64,000 bases of DNA from Pedococcus sp. 5OH_020 (lineage in GTDB: Bacteria; Actinomycetota; Actinomycetes; Actinomycetales; Dermatophilaceae): positions 1 to 64,000 of the forward strand of contig NZ_JAPYZV010000014.1 in assembly GCF_027812955.1 (NCBI RefSeq), given 5' to 3'. Made by a program: the position numbers and the translations under genes. Each line of letters begins with the position of its first letter. Position 1 is the stretch's first letter. Positions 41,573 to 50,292 of this stretch are shown piece after piece. A model generated the notes under the pieces. That model was not told the DNA's origin, searched no databases, and worked only from the letters and a program-made list of their open reading frames with translations.

Positions 41573-42814
41573 GGCGACCCTGCCGGGGTGGGGACGGCCA
41601 AGTCGACCAGCCAGCCCTGTTCGGTGGGTCCGGCGTGCATGGTGCCGCCGATGCTCTCGATCCGTTCCCGCATCCCGGCCAGGCCGTTGCCGCCCCCGGA
41701 CCCGGACAGGGCAGCCGCTCCGGCGCCGGCCAACCGATCGCGGCCGGGCGCCGGTTGGGTGTTCTCGATGCTCACGGTTGTTCGCTCCGGCAGGTAGGTG
41801 AGTCGGATCTGGGTAGATGCGCCGGGGGGGGTAGCGTGCCGCGTTGGTCAGGGCCTCTTCCACACCTCGATACAGGGCCAACGCGGGTGCGGGTGGCAGG
41901 GGGTGCGGGGCGCCCTGCACGTGGAGGGTGGCGTCGAGCTTCAGGTCACGCCGGCAGTCGTCGACGAGGCGCTCGAGCTGCGCCACCGGTGAGATTCCGG
42001 CGCCCCGCAGCGCTCCCACCGCTTCCCGGGCGTTGACCAGGCCATCGGCCACCAGGTGGGCGGCGCGCTGGATCGCCTCCGTCAACACGGGTCCGGCGTC
42101 CTGTTGCTCGGCGAGCATCCGTGCTCCCTGCAACTGCAACGCCGCCCCGGACAGGGCGTGGGCCAGCACGTCGTGGAGCTCGGCCGCGATCTTGCTTCGC
42201 TCGGCCACGACCGCCGCCTGGGCCTGGGCGTCGCGGGCGTCGGCGAGCTCAGCCAGCAGCACCTCAGTGTGGGCCTGGCTGTCTCTTCCCTGCCGCACCA
42301 TGTACGCGACCAACGCCAAGAGTCCGGTCAGCAGCAACACCGCCAGGACGGTGGACGGGCTGCCGGTGCGGCCTGCCGCGGCCGCTCCGGCGATCCCCAC
42401 CCCGACCGTGATCGCGATGCCGACCTCCACACGCAGCCGGGTGACCGCCATCCACGCGGCGGCGCCGGCGGCAACGTCGGAGGCGCCGCGCGGCTGAAGC
42501 CATGACAGCGTCACACCAGCAAGCGCCATCCCCACCACGATGGCGACCCGTATGGCGTCGGACCGGGCCAGGAAGCGGTTGCTGATTGCGGCCGCGGTGG
42601 CGGCGGCATACGCCAGTGTTGCGACGGTGATCGCGATGCCGGTGGCGCTTCGGCCGGGGCCCGGTTGCTGAGTGAGCACGCCGGCAACCACCACCGCGAT
42701 CACCGCCCAGCCGAGCGGTCGCAGCAGGTCGCGTTGGTGGCGGAGTCGTTCCTCGGCGCGTTCCTGGGCCTGGGCGACCCGCACCGAGATGACCGCTTGG
42801 TCAGAGCTCATCAT
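41569..42814 (-). pseudogene. NarL-type sensor histidine kinase, frameshifted at a C8 run
   Basis: Six hydrophobic segments (about 30-180) precede a HisKA_3 dimerisation domain with the phospho-His in IAAELHDVLAH. The ATP-binding domain starts normally (ALYRGVEEALTNAARY), then loses frame at a run of eight C on the coding strand (41824-41831). The correct continuation, TVSIENTQPAP through GNGLAGMRERIESIGG, is in the next frame to 41569. As given, the shifted frame reads on into the response regulator without a stop. ATG 42814 follows GGAGGG. Either a sequencing error, a pseudogene or a phase-variable tract. Confidence 0.75.
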
Positions 42815-42908
42815 TCTGCCCTCCACGCGACCGATCCGCCTGTCGTGTCGTCTTCATGGAACCTTGTCACGGGCTCGATGGCGAGTCCCTGACGAGGCCG
42901 GGTTCGGG

Positions 42909-43430
42909 TCAGCTGGGCGATCCCGCCGGCACTGCACGCACGAAGGCGGTGCGCCGGTACCCGCGCAGGTGGACCACCACGATGCGGGCGCTCACCTCGC
43001 ACAGAGCCATGGCGACCAGCGCCACAGGCCACGCGGCGGCATCAATGTTGTGGGCGATGCTGAAGGTGCGGATGGCCGGCTCGAACCCGTGGTGTACCGC
43101 GAACACGAATAGCATCCGGGCGCTGATTCCGGCCACCAAGAACCCGCCGGCCACCCACCCCACCCGGGCCCACCGCACGCCGTCCTCGTCGGCCCGCACG
43201 AAGGTGGCGAACCCGCACAGCACCCCGAAGGCCAGTCCCACCGCTGTGAGTGCGGCGACAAGGGCAAGATCGTCGCCGCCCGTGGGGATCGAGCGCACAT
43301 AGTGAGTGGCCACGAACAACACCAGTGCGAGCGGGGCAATCACGCTGCGGACGTCAAGGCGCCGCTCCCGAGACTGGCGCAGCACCACGAGGACGAAGAT
43401 TCCGTTGATCAGATAGTCGGTGAAAGTCAT
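42909..43430 (-). CDS. five-helix membrane protein of unknown function
   Basis: 173 residues with about five hydrophobic helices, the last followed by an Arg-rich cytoplasmic tail (VVHLRGYRRTAFVR). No family was recognised. The ATG at 43430 gives MTFTDYLINGIFVLVVLRQSRERR, a plausible first helix. It lies 94 nt upstream of the kinase start on the same strand and may be a signal-input partner. A 32-bp near-perfect palindrome lies 64 nt before its start. Confidence 0.6.
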   Translation of the reverse strand: MTFTDYLINGIFVLVVLRQSRERRLDVRSVIAPLALVLFVATHYVRSIPTGGDDLALVAALTAVGLAFGVLCGFATFVRADEDGVRWARVGWVAGGFLVAGISARMLFVFAVHHGFEPAIRTFSIAHNIDAAAWPVALVAMALCEVSARIVVVHLRGYRRTAFVRAVPAGSPS

Positions 43431-43493
43431 GACCACACCGTCGCCCGGCCGTGGTGACCCGCGCATCGGCGCCAGGCCCGAGTTCGGGTTGAT

Positions 43494-43525
43494 CCACCGT
43501 CTCAACCCCGGGGATGAGACGGTGG
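43494..43525. promoter_or_regulatory. 32-bp near-perfect palindrome
   Basis: CCACCGTCTCA and its exact complement TGAGACGGTGG flank an inner CCCCGGGG, leaving only one mismatched pair in 32 bp. It lies 157 nt after the marR stop and 64 nt before the membrane-protein start. With no T-run it is more likely an operator or mRNA structure than a classical terminator. Confidence 0.5.
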
Positions 43526-43681
43526 GCGCCGTCCTAGGCCCGCCGGGCAACCCAACCCGCAAGGAACCTGCTGGCGGCGCGTCGTGGCCGCACCATACAG
43601 CGGCCTTGAGGCATGGCCCTTGCATGGGGTCTGAGCTCCGAGCCCCGGGCCCCCGGTTCGCGGCCGATCAGTCCTCGGTGA

Positions 43682-44116
43682 TCACTGGTAAGGGTCGGTG
43701 ATCCTTCGTAGGTCGGTGAGGGCTTCGCGGAGCTGCTGCATGCGCTCAGTGCCGAGGTGTGCGCGCCACTCCTCTTCGATGCGGTCCTCCTCGGCTCGTG
43801 CGTGCGGGATCGCCTCCTTGGCGCGGGCGGTCATGCGCACCAGGCGCCCCCGGCCGTCTGTGGGGTCGGCGACGCGCTCGACGTAGCCGGCGCGCTCGAG
43901 CTTGTCGACCAGGGCAGTCGCCGTCTGCTTGGCGATCTGGGCGCGTTCGGCGAGCACGCTCAGCCGGGTGCCCTCGGGGTCGATGCCCATCATGAGCCTG
44001 CCCTGCGCGATGGTCACGTCGTCGAAGCCACGTTCATGGAGCGCCTCGAAGATGCGGTTGGCGGCCGATCGCGAGGCGATGAACATCAACAGGCTGGCCG
44101 GCAGCTCGCGCTCCAT
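43682..44116 (-). CDS. MarR-family transcriptional regulator
   Basis: 144 residues with a winged helix-turn-helix: LSVLAERAQIAKQTATALVDKLERAGYVERVADPTDGRGRLVRMT contains the recognition helix and wing. It is probably a repressor responding to a phenolic or redox signal. It is transcribed divergently from the thioredoxin-fold gene across 74 nt holding a clear palindrome, so it should regulate itself and that gene. Confidence 0.88.
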   Translation of the reverse strand: MERELPASLLMFIASRSAANRIFEALHERGFDDVTIAQGRLMMGIDPEGTRLSVLAERAQIAKQTATALVDKLERAGYVERVADPTDGRGRLVRMTARAKEAIPHARAEEDRIEEEWRAHLGTERMQQLREALTDLRRITDPYQ

Positions 44117-44132
44117 TGGATCCCTTCACAAA

Positions 44133-44169
44133 GTCCTATCATCGAACTATAGTAGTTCGCCGATGGGAC
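44133..44169. promoter_or_regulatory. MarR-type operator, 37-bp imperfect palindrome
   Basis: The core CGAACTA-TAG-TAGTTCG (44143-44159) is perfectly symmetric, and 14 of 17 pairs match when extended to GTCC...GGAC. It sits midway between the marR start (44116) and the divergent gene start (44191) in an AT-richer stretch, as expected for an autoregulating MarR dimer. Confidence 0.75.
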
Positions 44170-44190
44170 TAGTTTAGCGTTGGAGGCGTC

Positions 44191-44819
44191 GTGGATGCGA
44201 CTTGTGACACGGTGCTCGACTTCTGGTTCGACCCGTGTGCCCCTACTCGTGGACTGGCTCCCGCTGGCTGCAGGAAGTGGGCAGGCGAACGCAGCTCAGG
44301 GTGCGGCACCACGTCATGAGCCTGTACCTCCTCAACCGGGACCGGACGGACGTCGTTCAGGAGGATCGCCGCAACGTCGAGGCGAGCCGGGGGCCTGCCG
44401 AAGTCGCCACGGCGGTGGCGACGCGGTGCGGGCCGGAGGCACTAGCCGACTTCTACACCGCCTTCGGACACCGGGTGCTCGACGTATGGCGCCGACCCGC
44501 CGCTGCGGAGTACCACGAGGCGATCCGCGCGGCCCTGGCGGAGGTGGGGCTGCCTGCTGACCTCGAGGACGCCGTGGAGCCCGAGGAGAACGACGACGCC
44601 ATGCGCGCCAGCCATGACGCCGCGGTGGCCCTGGTCGGTGGCGAGGTCAGGACGCCGATCACCTGCATCGACGGCGTGGCGTTCTTCGGCCCGGTCCTGA
44701 ACGCCATCCCGCGGGGCGAGCATGCGGTCCAGGTGTTCGAGGGCGCACAGCTGCTCGCGGGCTACCCGCAGTTCTACGAGCTCAAGCGCACCCGCATGCA
44801 GCCCCCCGTCTTGACCTGA
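44191..44819 (+). pseudogene. mycothiol-dependent nitroreductase-like (DsbA-fold) protein, frameshifted
   Basis: GGAGG precedes a GTG at 44191 that opens VDATCDTVLDFWFDP. One base is missing near 44236-44238, and CPYSWTGSRWLQEVGRRT onward continues in the next frame to 44819. The joined protein of about 209 residues matches the DsbA-fold family of mycobacterial Rv2466c: HHVMSLYLLNRDR, PITCIDGVAFFGPVLNAIPRGEHA and QFYELKRTR. The active site reads CPYS rather than CPWC. The second frame alone starts at GTG 44235 and lacks the first strand. Regulated by the adjacent MarR protein. Confidence 0.7.
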
Positions 44820-44829
44820 AGGAGGAACG

Positions 44830-45516
44830 ATGCCAAGCCTGACCACCACCGAAACGGACGCCCTGTGGGCCGGGATCGACGACCAACGAGCCAGGACCGC
44901 CGCACTGCTCGAGGCACTCTCACCGGAACAGTGGGAGCACCCGTCGCTTTGCGACGGGTGGACCGTGCGACACGTCGCCGCGCACCTGACCATGCAGCAG
45001 CAACGGGTGCGTGATGCGTTGGGCTTCATCGGCCGCCATCCCCGGATCCTGCTCAGCATGCCGTTGAACACCTTCATCCACGACGCCGGGGTCCTGCAGG
45101 CACAGGCGTTGTCCACGCAGCAGATCGTCGCGGGGATCAGGAACGGCATGGGATCACGTCGACACAATCCCGGCCTCACCTCCCTGGAGACGCTGACCGA
45201 CATCCTCGTGCACAGCCAGGACATCGCCATTCCTCTCGGCGTGGACCTCCCCATGCGGCCCGCACTGGGCGCCCTGGCCGCGACCCGTCGGTGGGACACC
45301 CGCGACACCTGGCTCGCCAGCGTCAACCACCGACTGCCCTGGGCCAACTGCCGGCTCATCGCCACCGACACCGACTGGCGCCGCGGCCAAGGACCCGAGG
45401 TCACCGGCCCGATCGCTGCCATCCTGCTCCTAATCACCGGCCGGACCGCCGCTCTAGAACAGCTCGCCGGCAAAGGCGCGGACGCCCTCCGTCTCACCCA
45501 GACCCGATCCGCGTAG
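44830..45516 (+). CDS. maleylpyruvate isomerase family (DinB-fold) protein
   Basis: 228 residues of the mycothiol-dependent maleylpyruvate isomerase family. LCDGWTVRHVAAHL near 42-55 carries conserved metal-site residues, and VHSQDIAIPLG holds a further His. Most members are uncharacterised mycothiol S-transferases. AAGGAGG lies 6 nt before the ATG, 10 nt after the mycothiol-linked nitroreductase-like gene, so the two form a thiol-stress pair under MarR control. Confidence 0.82.
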   Translation: MPSLTTTETDALWAGIDDQRARTAALLEALSPEQWEHPSLCDGWTVRHVAAHLTMQQQRVRDALGFIGRHPRILLSMPLNTFIHDAGVLQAQALSTQQIVAGIRNGMGSRRHNPGLTSLETLTDILVHSQDIAIPLGVDLPMRPALGALAATRRWDTRDTWLASVNHRLPWANCRLIATDTDWRRGQGPEVTGPIAAILLLITGRTAALEQLAGKGADALRLTQTRSA

Positions 45517-45595
45517 ATAGACGGCACCGACGCTCACGCATGGCAACGTTGGGCGGACACGGTCCGCGACCTGCGCGACTACTTCGCGCAGTGGC

Positions 45596-46062
45596 CGCAA
45601 GAAGCGAGCCCTGCTCAACCCGACGATCAACTCCTACAAGCCGTTCGGCCCGGGCACCTTGGCCCCCTGGCTGATCGACTGGGGCTTGGACAACCGCAGC
45701 GCCATGGTCCGGATCCCGCCAGAGCGCGGCCGCGCCTCGCGGATGGAGCTACGACTGGGCGACGCGTCGGCAAACCCCTACCTCGCGACCGCCGCCTTCC
45801 TCGGCGCCGCCTACCTCGGCATCCGCGACAAGCTTGAGCCCCCGCCAAGCTGGAGGGGTACGGCTACGACACGAGCAAGGCCGAGCTGCTCCCCGGCGAC
45901 CTGTCGACCGCGATCGATGCACTCGAGGCCGACGAGGACCTGCGTGAGCTGCTCGGGCCGGACTTCGTCACCGCGTTCGTGACCTACAAGCGCAACGAGC
46001 TCGAACGGTTCTCGCACTGGGTGACCGACTGGGAGTTCCGTGAGTACAGCTACCACCTCTGA
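45596..46062 (+). pseudogene. glutamine synthetase C-terminal remnant
   Basis: Only the last third or so of a GlnA-like gene is left: RALLNPTINSYKPFGPGT, WGLDNRSAMVRIPP and SRMELRLGDASANPYLATAAF (the substrate-binding C-terminal domain). One base is lost near 45848, after which the other frame carries the end (TSKAELLPGDLSTAIDALE, then FSHWVTDWEFREYSYHL). No start codon or N-terminal beta-grasp domain is present. Together with the amidotransferase and dehydrogenase that follow, the intact gene was probably a gamma-glutamyl-amine synthetase of the GlnA3/PuuA type. Confidence 0.8.
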
Positions 46063-46073
46063 GACAGGACGTC

Positions 46074-46811
46074 ATGCAACTTCTCGTCATCCAGCACGAC
46101 CACGCCTCTCCGCTCGGGCCAGTGGCTGAACGCCTTGTCGAGCGAGGCTTCGACCTGACCGCGCACCCTGTGGTGCCGGAGGCGTCGTTCCTCGCACCCG
46201 GCGTCGAGACCGACTTCCCCGACTTCACCGGCTTCGATGCGGTCGTGTCTATGGGGGCGCCCTGGTCGGCGTACGACGAGATCATCGACAGCTGGGTTCG
46301 CCCGGAGGTCGAGCAATTGCGCCGGGCGGACGAAGCCGGCGTACCGGTCCTCGGCATCTGCTTCGGCGGTCAGCTCCTCGCGGCCACCCATGGCGGCTCC
46401 GTGATCCCCTCCAGTACGCCGGAGATCGGCTGGGCTGAGGTGTGCTCGGATGACGACGCTCCGGTGCCGTCCGGACCTTGGCTCCAGTGGCACTACGACC
46501 GGTGGGAGCTCCCGCGCGACGCAAACGAGCTCGCGCGCAACGCCGCCGGGTCACAGGCCTTCATCCTGCGCGGCAACCTCGCCGTGCAGTTCCATCCCGA
46601 GCTGACCACCACCATGCTCGCCGGTTGGCTCGGCAACGGTGGGTCCGAGAAGGCGGCCTCTGCGGGCCTGGACCGGGAGAAACTTCTGACCGAGACGCGA
46701 CAACGGGAGGGAGCAGCGCGCGTCAGGGCGCACCGGCTGGTCGATGGCTTCCTACGCGCTACGTTCGACACGAGTACACATCGGCCCATGGCCGTGGAGA
46801 GGACGTCATGA
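46074..46811 (+). CDS. class I glutamine amidotransferase-like (PuuD-like) protein
   Basis: 245 residues with an intact class I amidotransferase triad: Cys96 in GICFGGQ, and His and Glu in VQFHPEL. No synthase domain is attached. Next to a glutamine-synthetase remnant and an aldehyde dehydrogenase it probably hydrolysed gamma-glutamyl amines or acids, as PuuD does for gamma-glutamyl-GABA. It starts 12 nt after the glutamine-synthetase remnant and overlaps the dehydrogenase by 4 nt. It is the only intact gene of this putative pathway. Confidence 0.8.
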   Translation: MQLLVIQHDHASPLGPVAERLVERGFDLTAHPVVPEASFLAPGVETDFPDFTGFDAVVSMGAPWSAYDEIIDSWVRPEVEQLRRADEAGVPVLGICFGGQLLAATHGGSVIPSSTPEIGWAEVCSDDDAPVPSGPWLQWHYDRWELPRDANELARNAAGSQAFILRGNLAVQFHPELTTTMLAGWLGNGGSEKAASAGLDREKLLTETRQREGAARVRAHRLVDGFLRATFDTSTHRPMAVERTS

Positions 46812-47809
46812 GCGGTCCCCAGACATCCGGACCGGCCTACCAGGTGGTCAACCCCGCCACCGGTCAGGTGGTCGAGACCTTCGACTACGCGACCGACAAG
46901 GAGATCGAGTCGGCGCTGGCTGCTGTGCACGCTGGGTACGCGGTGTGGCGGGACGTACCGATCGCCAAGCGGGCCAAGACGGTCCAGCTGATCGGCGAGC
47001 TGTTCGCCGAGCGGCAGGCCGAGCTCGGTGCGCTCGCCACGGAGGAGACGGGCAAGCCGCTCGCGCAGTCCAAGGGAGAGGCGGCGTTCTGCGGCGAGAT
47101 TTTCGACTACTTCGCGACCGAGGGCCCCGAGCTCGCTGCGGACCAGCCGATCAAGACGTTCTCGGGTGGCACCGACGACGCGGTCGCGGCCGCCGACCTG
47201 GCCTGGGAGACCCGGATGAGCAACACCCGCCAGGCGTGCAACTCCAACAAGCGGATGATCGTGATGGACGACGTGTACGGTCGGCTCACCGACCTCGCGA
47301 AGGACCTGCGTCCCGGTGATCCGGCGGGGTGCCGAGGGCACCTTCGCGCCGCTATCCTCACGGGCCGCGGCAGAGCGGCTCGCCCAGCAGGTCGAGGACG
47401 CCGTCAGCAAGGGCGCCACCCTGCACGCGGGCGGAGTGCTGAGCGAGGGGCCGGCGGCGTACTACTCCCCGGCGGTGCTGACCGGGATCACCGAGGAGAT
47501 GCGCGCCTACCGCGAGGAACTGTTCGGTCCGGTGGCGGTGGTCTACTCGGTCTCCAGCGACGACGAGGCCCTGGCCTGGCCAACGACAGCGACTACGGAC
47601 TCGGCGGTGCGGTGTTCAGCAAGGACACCGACCGCGCGCGCAAGCTGGCCGAGCCCCTCGAGGTGGGCATGTCCAACGTGAACACCCCGGCCGGTGAGGG
47701 CGCGGAGGTGCCCTTCGGTGGCGTCAAGCGCAGCGGTTTCGGTCGCGAGCTCGGCCCGCTGGGCATGGACGAGTTCGTCAACAAGCGGATGTTCTATGTC
47801 GCTGACTAG
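46808..47809 (+). pseudogene. aldehyde dehydrogenase with internal deletion and frameshifts
   Basis: It starts normally (ATGA overlap; YQVVNPATGQVVETFDY; EETGKPLAQSKGEA). It then jumps from FSGGTDD to AAADLAWETRMSNTRQACNSNKRM, losing 100 or more residues including the NAD site and the catalytic Glu (ELGGSDP segment). The catalytic Cys in QACNSNK remains. Two single-base losses follow, near 47329 and 47577; between them the reading continues in a second frame (AEGTFAPLSSRAAAERL to YREELFGPV). The end, EGAEVPFGGVKRSGFGRELG, is intact. It cannot be active as given. Confidence 0.85.
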
Positions 47810-47838
47810 CTACATCGGGCACAGGCGGGGCACGCGCC

Positions 47839-47862
47839 GACCTGTGACCGACCCGACAGGTC
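47839..47862. terminator. hairpin after the aldehyde dehydrogenase remnant
   Basis: GACCTGT and ACAGGTC form a 7-bp stem with a 10-nt loop. An outer GGGCAC/GTGCCC pair (47817-47822 with 47865-47870) extends the structure. It lies just after the dehydrogenase stop and before the decarboxylase. No T-run, so a weak terminator or regulatory hairpin. Confidence 0.4.
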
Positions 47863-47917
47863 TGGTGCCCGTACTGATCACTGACGGCGCTCAGCACTAG
47901 CCAATAGAGGATGTCTG

Positions 47918-49273
47918 ATGACGGAACTACCACCTGAGATCGTGGCGCGGCTTACCCGCACCGCGCGACTGCTCGAGCCAATGGCCCAACTCTGGGAAGA
48001 GACCACGCTGCTCACCGACCGTCAGCGGGAGGCGGTTGACGAGCTGACGCGTCGTCTCGCGGACAACTACCCCTACGGCGACGTGAGGTATATCGGGCAG
48101 ATTCTCAAGCCTCCTCATCCGGTCGCTTGGATTTCTTACGCGGCAGCTTCCCTGATCAATCCGAACAATCACGCACTCGATGCAGGTCCGGCGACCTCAG
48201 CGATGGAGAAGGAAGTCGTCGGGGACATCGCCGAGATGTTTGGGATGCCGCAGCACCTCGGTCACCTCACATCCTCGGGCACCATTGCCAACCTCGAAGC
48301 GCTGTACGTTGCTCGCGAACTAGCGCCCGACACGGTCGTCGTGTCCAGTCAGGCAGCCCACTACACGCACGGGCGGATGAGCCAGTTGCTTGGAGTGACG
48401 CACGAGACCATCCCGCAGGATCGCCTTGGCAAGATGGATCTGGACGCTCTTGAAGCTCGGCTCGAGGGTGGCGGGGTCGGAACGATCGTTGCCACGCTGG
48501 GAACGACCAGCCTGGGAGCACTCGACCCAGTCGACGAAATCGTCACATTGGCGCGACGCTACGAAGCCCGCGTTCATGTGGACGCGGCGTACGGCGGGTT
48601 CCACACGCTTCTCGCGACCACAGATCCGTGCGTCGACCCGCGGCCGTTTCATGCGCTACCTCACGTGGACTCGATCGTCGTCGACCCACACAAGCACGGA
48701 CTCCAACCGTATGGGTGTGGCTCGATCCTCTTCTCGGACCCCACAGTGGGCCGCTTTTTCGCCCACGACTCCCCATACACCTATTTCACTTCGAGTGAGC
48801 TGCACTTGGGCGAGATCAGCATCGAGTGCTCACGCGCCGGCGCAGCCGCTGCGGCCTTGTGGGCAACCCTGCGTGCTCTCGGCCTTGACCGAGATGGGTT
48901 GGGCGAAGTCCTCTCGAAGGGCCGGCAAGCGGCTGTGATGATCGCGGACAGCGTGAGAGGTTCCGAGACCGCGCGTCTGGTCGCCGAGCCTGAACTCGAT
49001 ATCGTGTGTACCTACGCAGCATCAGGGAGCACCTCCGAGGTCAGCCGACGTTCCGAGTCCGCCTTCAAAAGGCTTCAAAGCTTGGGCTGGCACGTAGCTA
49101 AGCTTCAAGTGAACAGCGAATGGCTCGCAACTGCCGACGAGGCGCTGATCGTCGACAGCGACCAGACCACGGTCTTGCGTTGTTGTGTCATGAAGCCGGA
49201 ACATCTTGTGGTGGCCGAGGAATTTGCGTCCACGCTCGTCGACGCCCTTGCGCCGAGCGGGTCATGTATTTGA
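47918..49273 (+). CDS. PLP-dependent group II amino-acid decarboxylase
   Basis: 451 residues. The PLP Lys lies in VDPHKHGLQPYGCG near 259. Other motifs are HLTSSGTIANLEAL, HVDAAYGGF (the cofactor Asp) and HYTHGRMSQLLG (His stacking on PLP). The family decarboxylates aspartate, glutamate, tyrosine or related acids; substrate cannot be set. The gene is visibly more AT-rich in codon choice (TAT, ATT, AGT, CAA) than its neighbours, suggesting recent transfer. It may supply the amine formerly processed by the upstream remnant cluster. Confidence 0.85.
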   Translation: MTELPPEIVARLTRTARLLEPMAQLWEETTLLTDRQREAVDELTRRLADNYPYGDVRYIGQILKPPHPVAWISYAAASLINPNNHALDAGPATSAMEKEVVGDIAEMFGMPQHLGHLTSSGTIANLEALYVARELAPDTVVVSSQAAHYTHGRMSQLLGVTHETIPQDRLGKMDLDALEARLEGGGVGTIVATLGTTSLGALDPVDEIVTLARRYEARVHVDAAYGGFHTLLATTDPCVDPRPFHALPHVDSIVVDPHKHGLQPYGCGSILFSDPTVGRFFAHDSPYTYFTSSELHLGEISIECSRAGAAAAALWATLRALGLDRDGLGEVLSKGRQAAVMIADSVRGSETARLVAEPELDIVCTYAASGSTSEVSRRSESAFKRLQSLGWHVAKLQVNSEWLATADEALIVDSDQTTVLRCCVMKPEHLVVAEEFASTLVDALAPSGSCI

Positions 49274-49329
49274 CAACGCAGCCCATGCAACGGATTCACA
49301 AGACCTAATGGTGTAATCGTTCTATGGTC

Positions 49330-49506
49330 TTATGGCCCGTTGACATAGGAGGACTCCGGCCGGGTCGGGGAGGCCGGCGCCTGCGGGCCGCGCCGACCTC
49401 CCTGTTCGTAGTAGTGGAGAGTCTCGACCACCTGGTCGAGGAAATCGTCGACTTCGCGCTCGTCGTACCCGCGACGAAAGGACGTCGGAGTGAAGCTGCG
49501 GTTCAT
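49330..49506 (-). CDS. mini DivIVA-domain protein
   Basis: 58 residues. The first 40 are a DivIVA/Wag31 N-terminal domain (FTPTSFRRGYDEREVDDFLDQVVETLHYYEQGG), which binds membranes. The long coiled coil of true DivIVA is missing, replaced by a Pro/Arg tail. The ATG at 49506 is preferred over GTG 49533 because the conserved domain begins right there. It could be an adaptor for polar growth proteins or a remnant. It converges with the decarboxylase. Confidence 0.65.
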   Translation of the reverse strand: MNRSFTPTSFRRGYDEREVDDFLDQVVETLHYYEQGGRRGPQAPASPTRPESSYVNGP

Positions 49507-49805
49507 GACTTCACTCGGCGGGGCCGAAACCACGTCCTTGACATAGACGGGAACCGCAATGACGCATGCTCTGAGGGCGCCAACTCGTTGTCGCCTTCAC
49601 CCCACGCCCTCTGTTCAGCCTGGGGACACTACCCCTTCTGTGGGGTGGGACGGCACGCGGCACTGAGCGGATAGTTCCCCGGCGGTGAGGCGCTACCCGG
49701 CAGGTTTCCCTTCGCCGCGGCTGCCCAACCAGTATCGCTGCCTGAAAGGCACGGGTGGGCGGCCAAGGAGTGCATGACGTCCCAACGCTGGGGTAGGAGC
49801 CGTCC

Positions 49806-50138
49806 ATGAGCGACCAAGAGCCGACGCCAACGGTCGGCGACGAGAAGAGCGACAACATTCCGCATGAGTCCGTTCGGGACCTGAGCAAACCTGACCGCCG
49901 CCTCGAGGGCTCGGGTGAGAACGACGACGCCCCAGAGCTCAACGACGATCAGGTCGCAGCCCTGAAGGAGCGGGAGGAGCCCGCTGCGGTAATGGACTTC
50001 GGCACTGCGTTCAGCGCGGACCCGAGCGACGCCGAGGTCGGGAACGAGGCGGGTGCTCCGCAGACCCGCGAACCGGATACGAGCCTGGGGCGCGAAGGCG
50101 GGCAGCGCTACGAGGACTACGCCGGGGACAAGGACTGA
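49806..50138 (+). CDS. small acidic, disordered hypothetical protein
   Basis: 110 residues, strongly acidic and rich in Asp, Glu, Pro, Gly and Ser, with no hydrophobic core. The phrase AAVMDFGTAFSADPSDAEVG is the only hydrophobic patch. GGTAGGAG lies 7 nt upstream of the ATG. No family was recognised; such proteins are often stress-induced. A weak AGCCC/GGGCT hairpin near 50182 may end the transcript. Confidence 0.6.
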   Translation: MSDQEPTPTVGDEKSDNIPHESVRDLSKPDRRLEGSGENDDAPELNDDQVAALKEREEPAAVMDFGTAFSADPSDAEVGNEAGAPQTREPDTSLGREGGQRYEDYAGDKD

Positions 50139-50292
50139 TCAGTCCCATTCTCCCCTCCTGCGAGGCGCCTGGGTCCCATGAGCCCTTTGGGCTTGGACAC
50201 GTTGAACAGCAGCCCGTGCTGGTACGTGGCGTACTTCCTGGCGGACCGGAACTGATAACGGCCAACCCGTCGCTCAAAGTACGCTCACTGAT

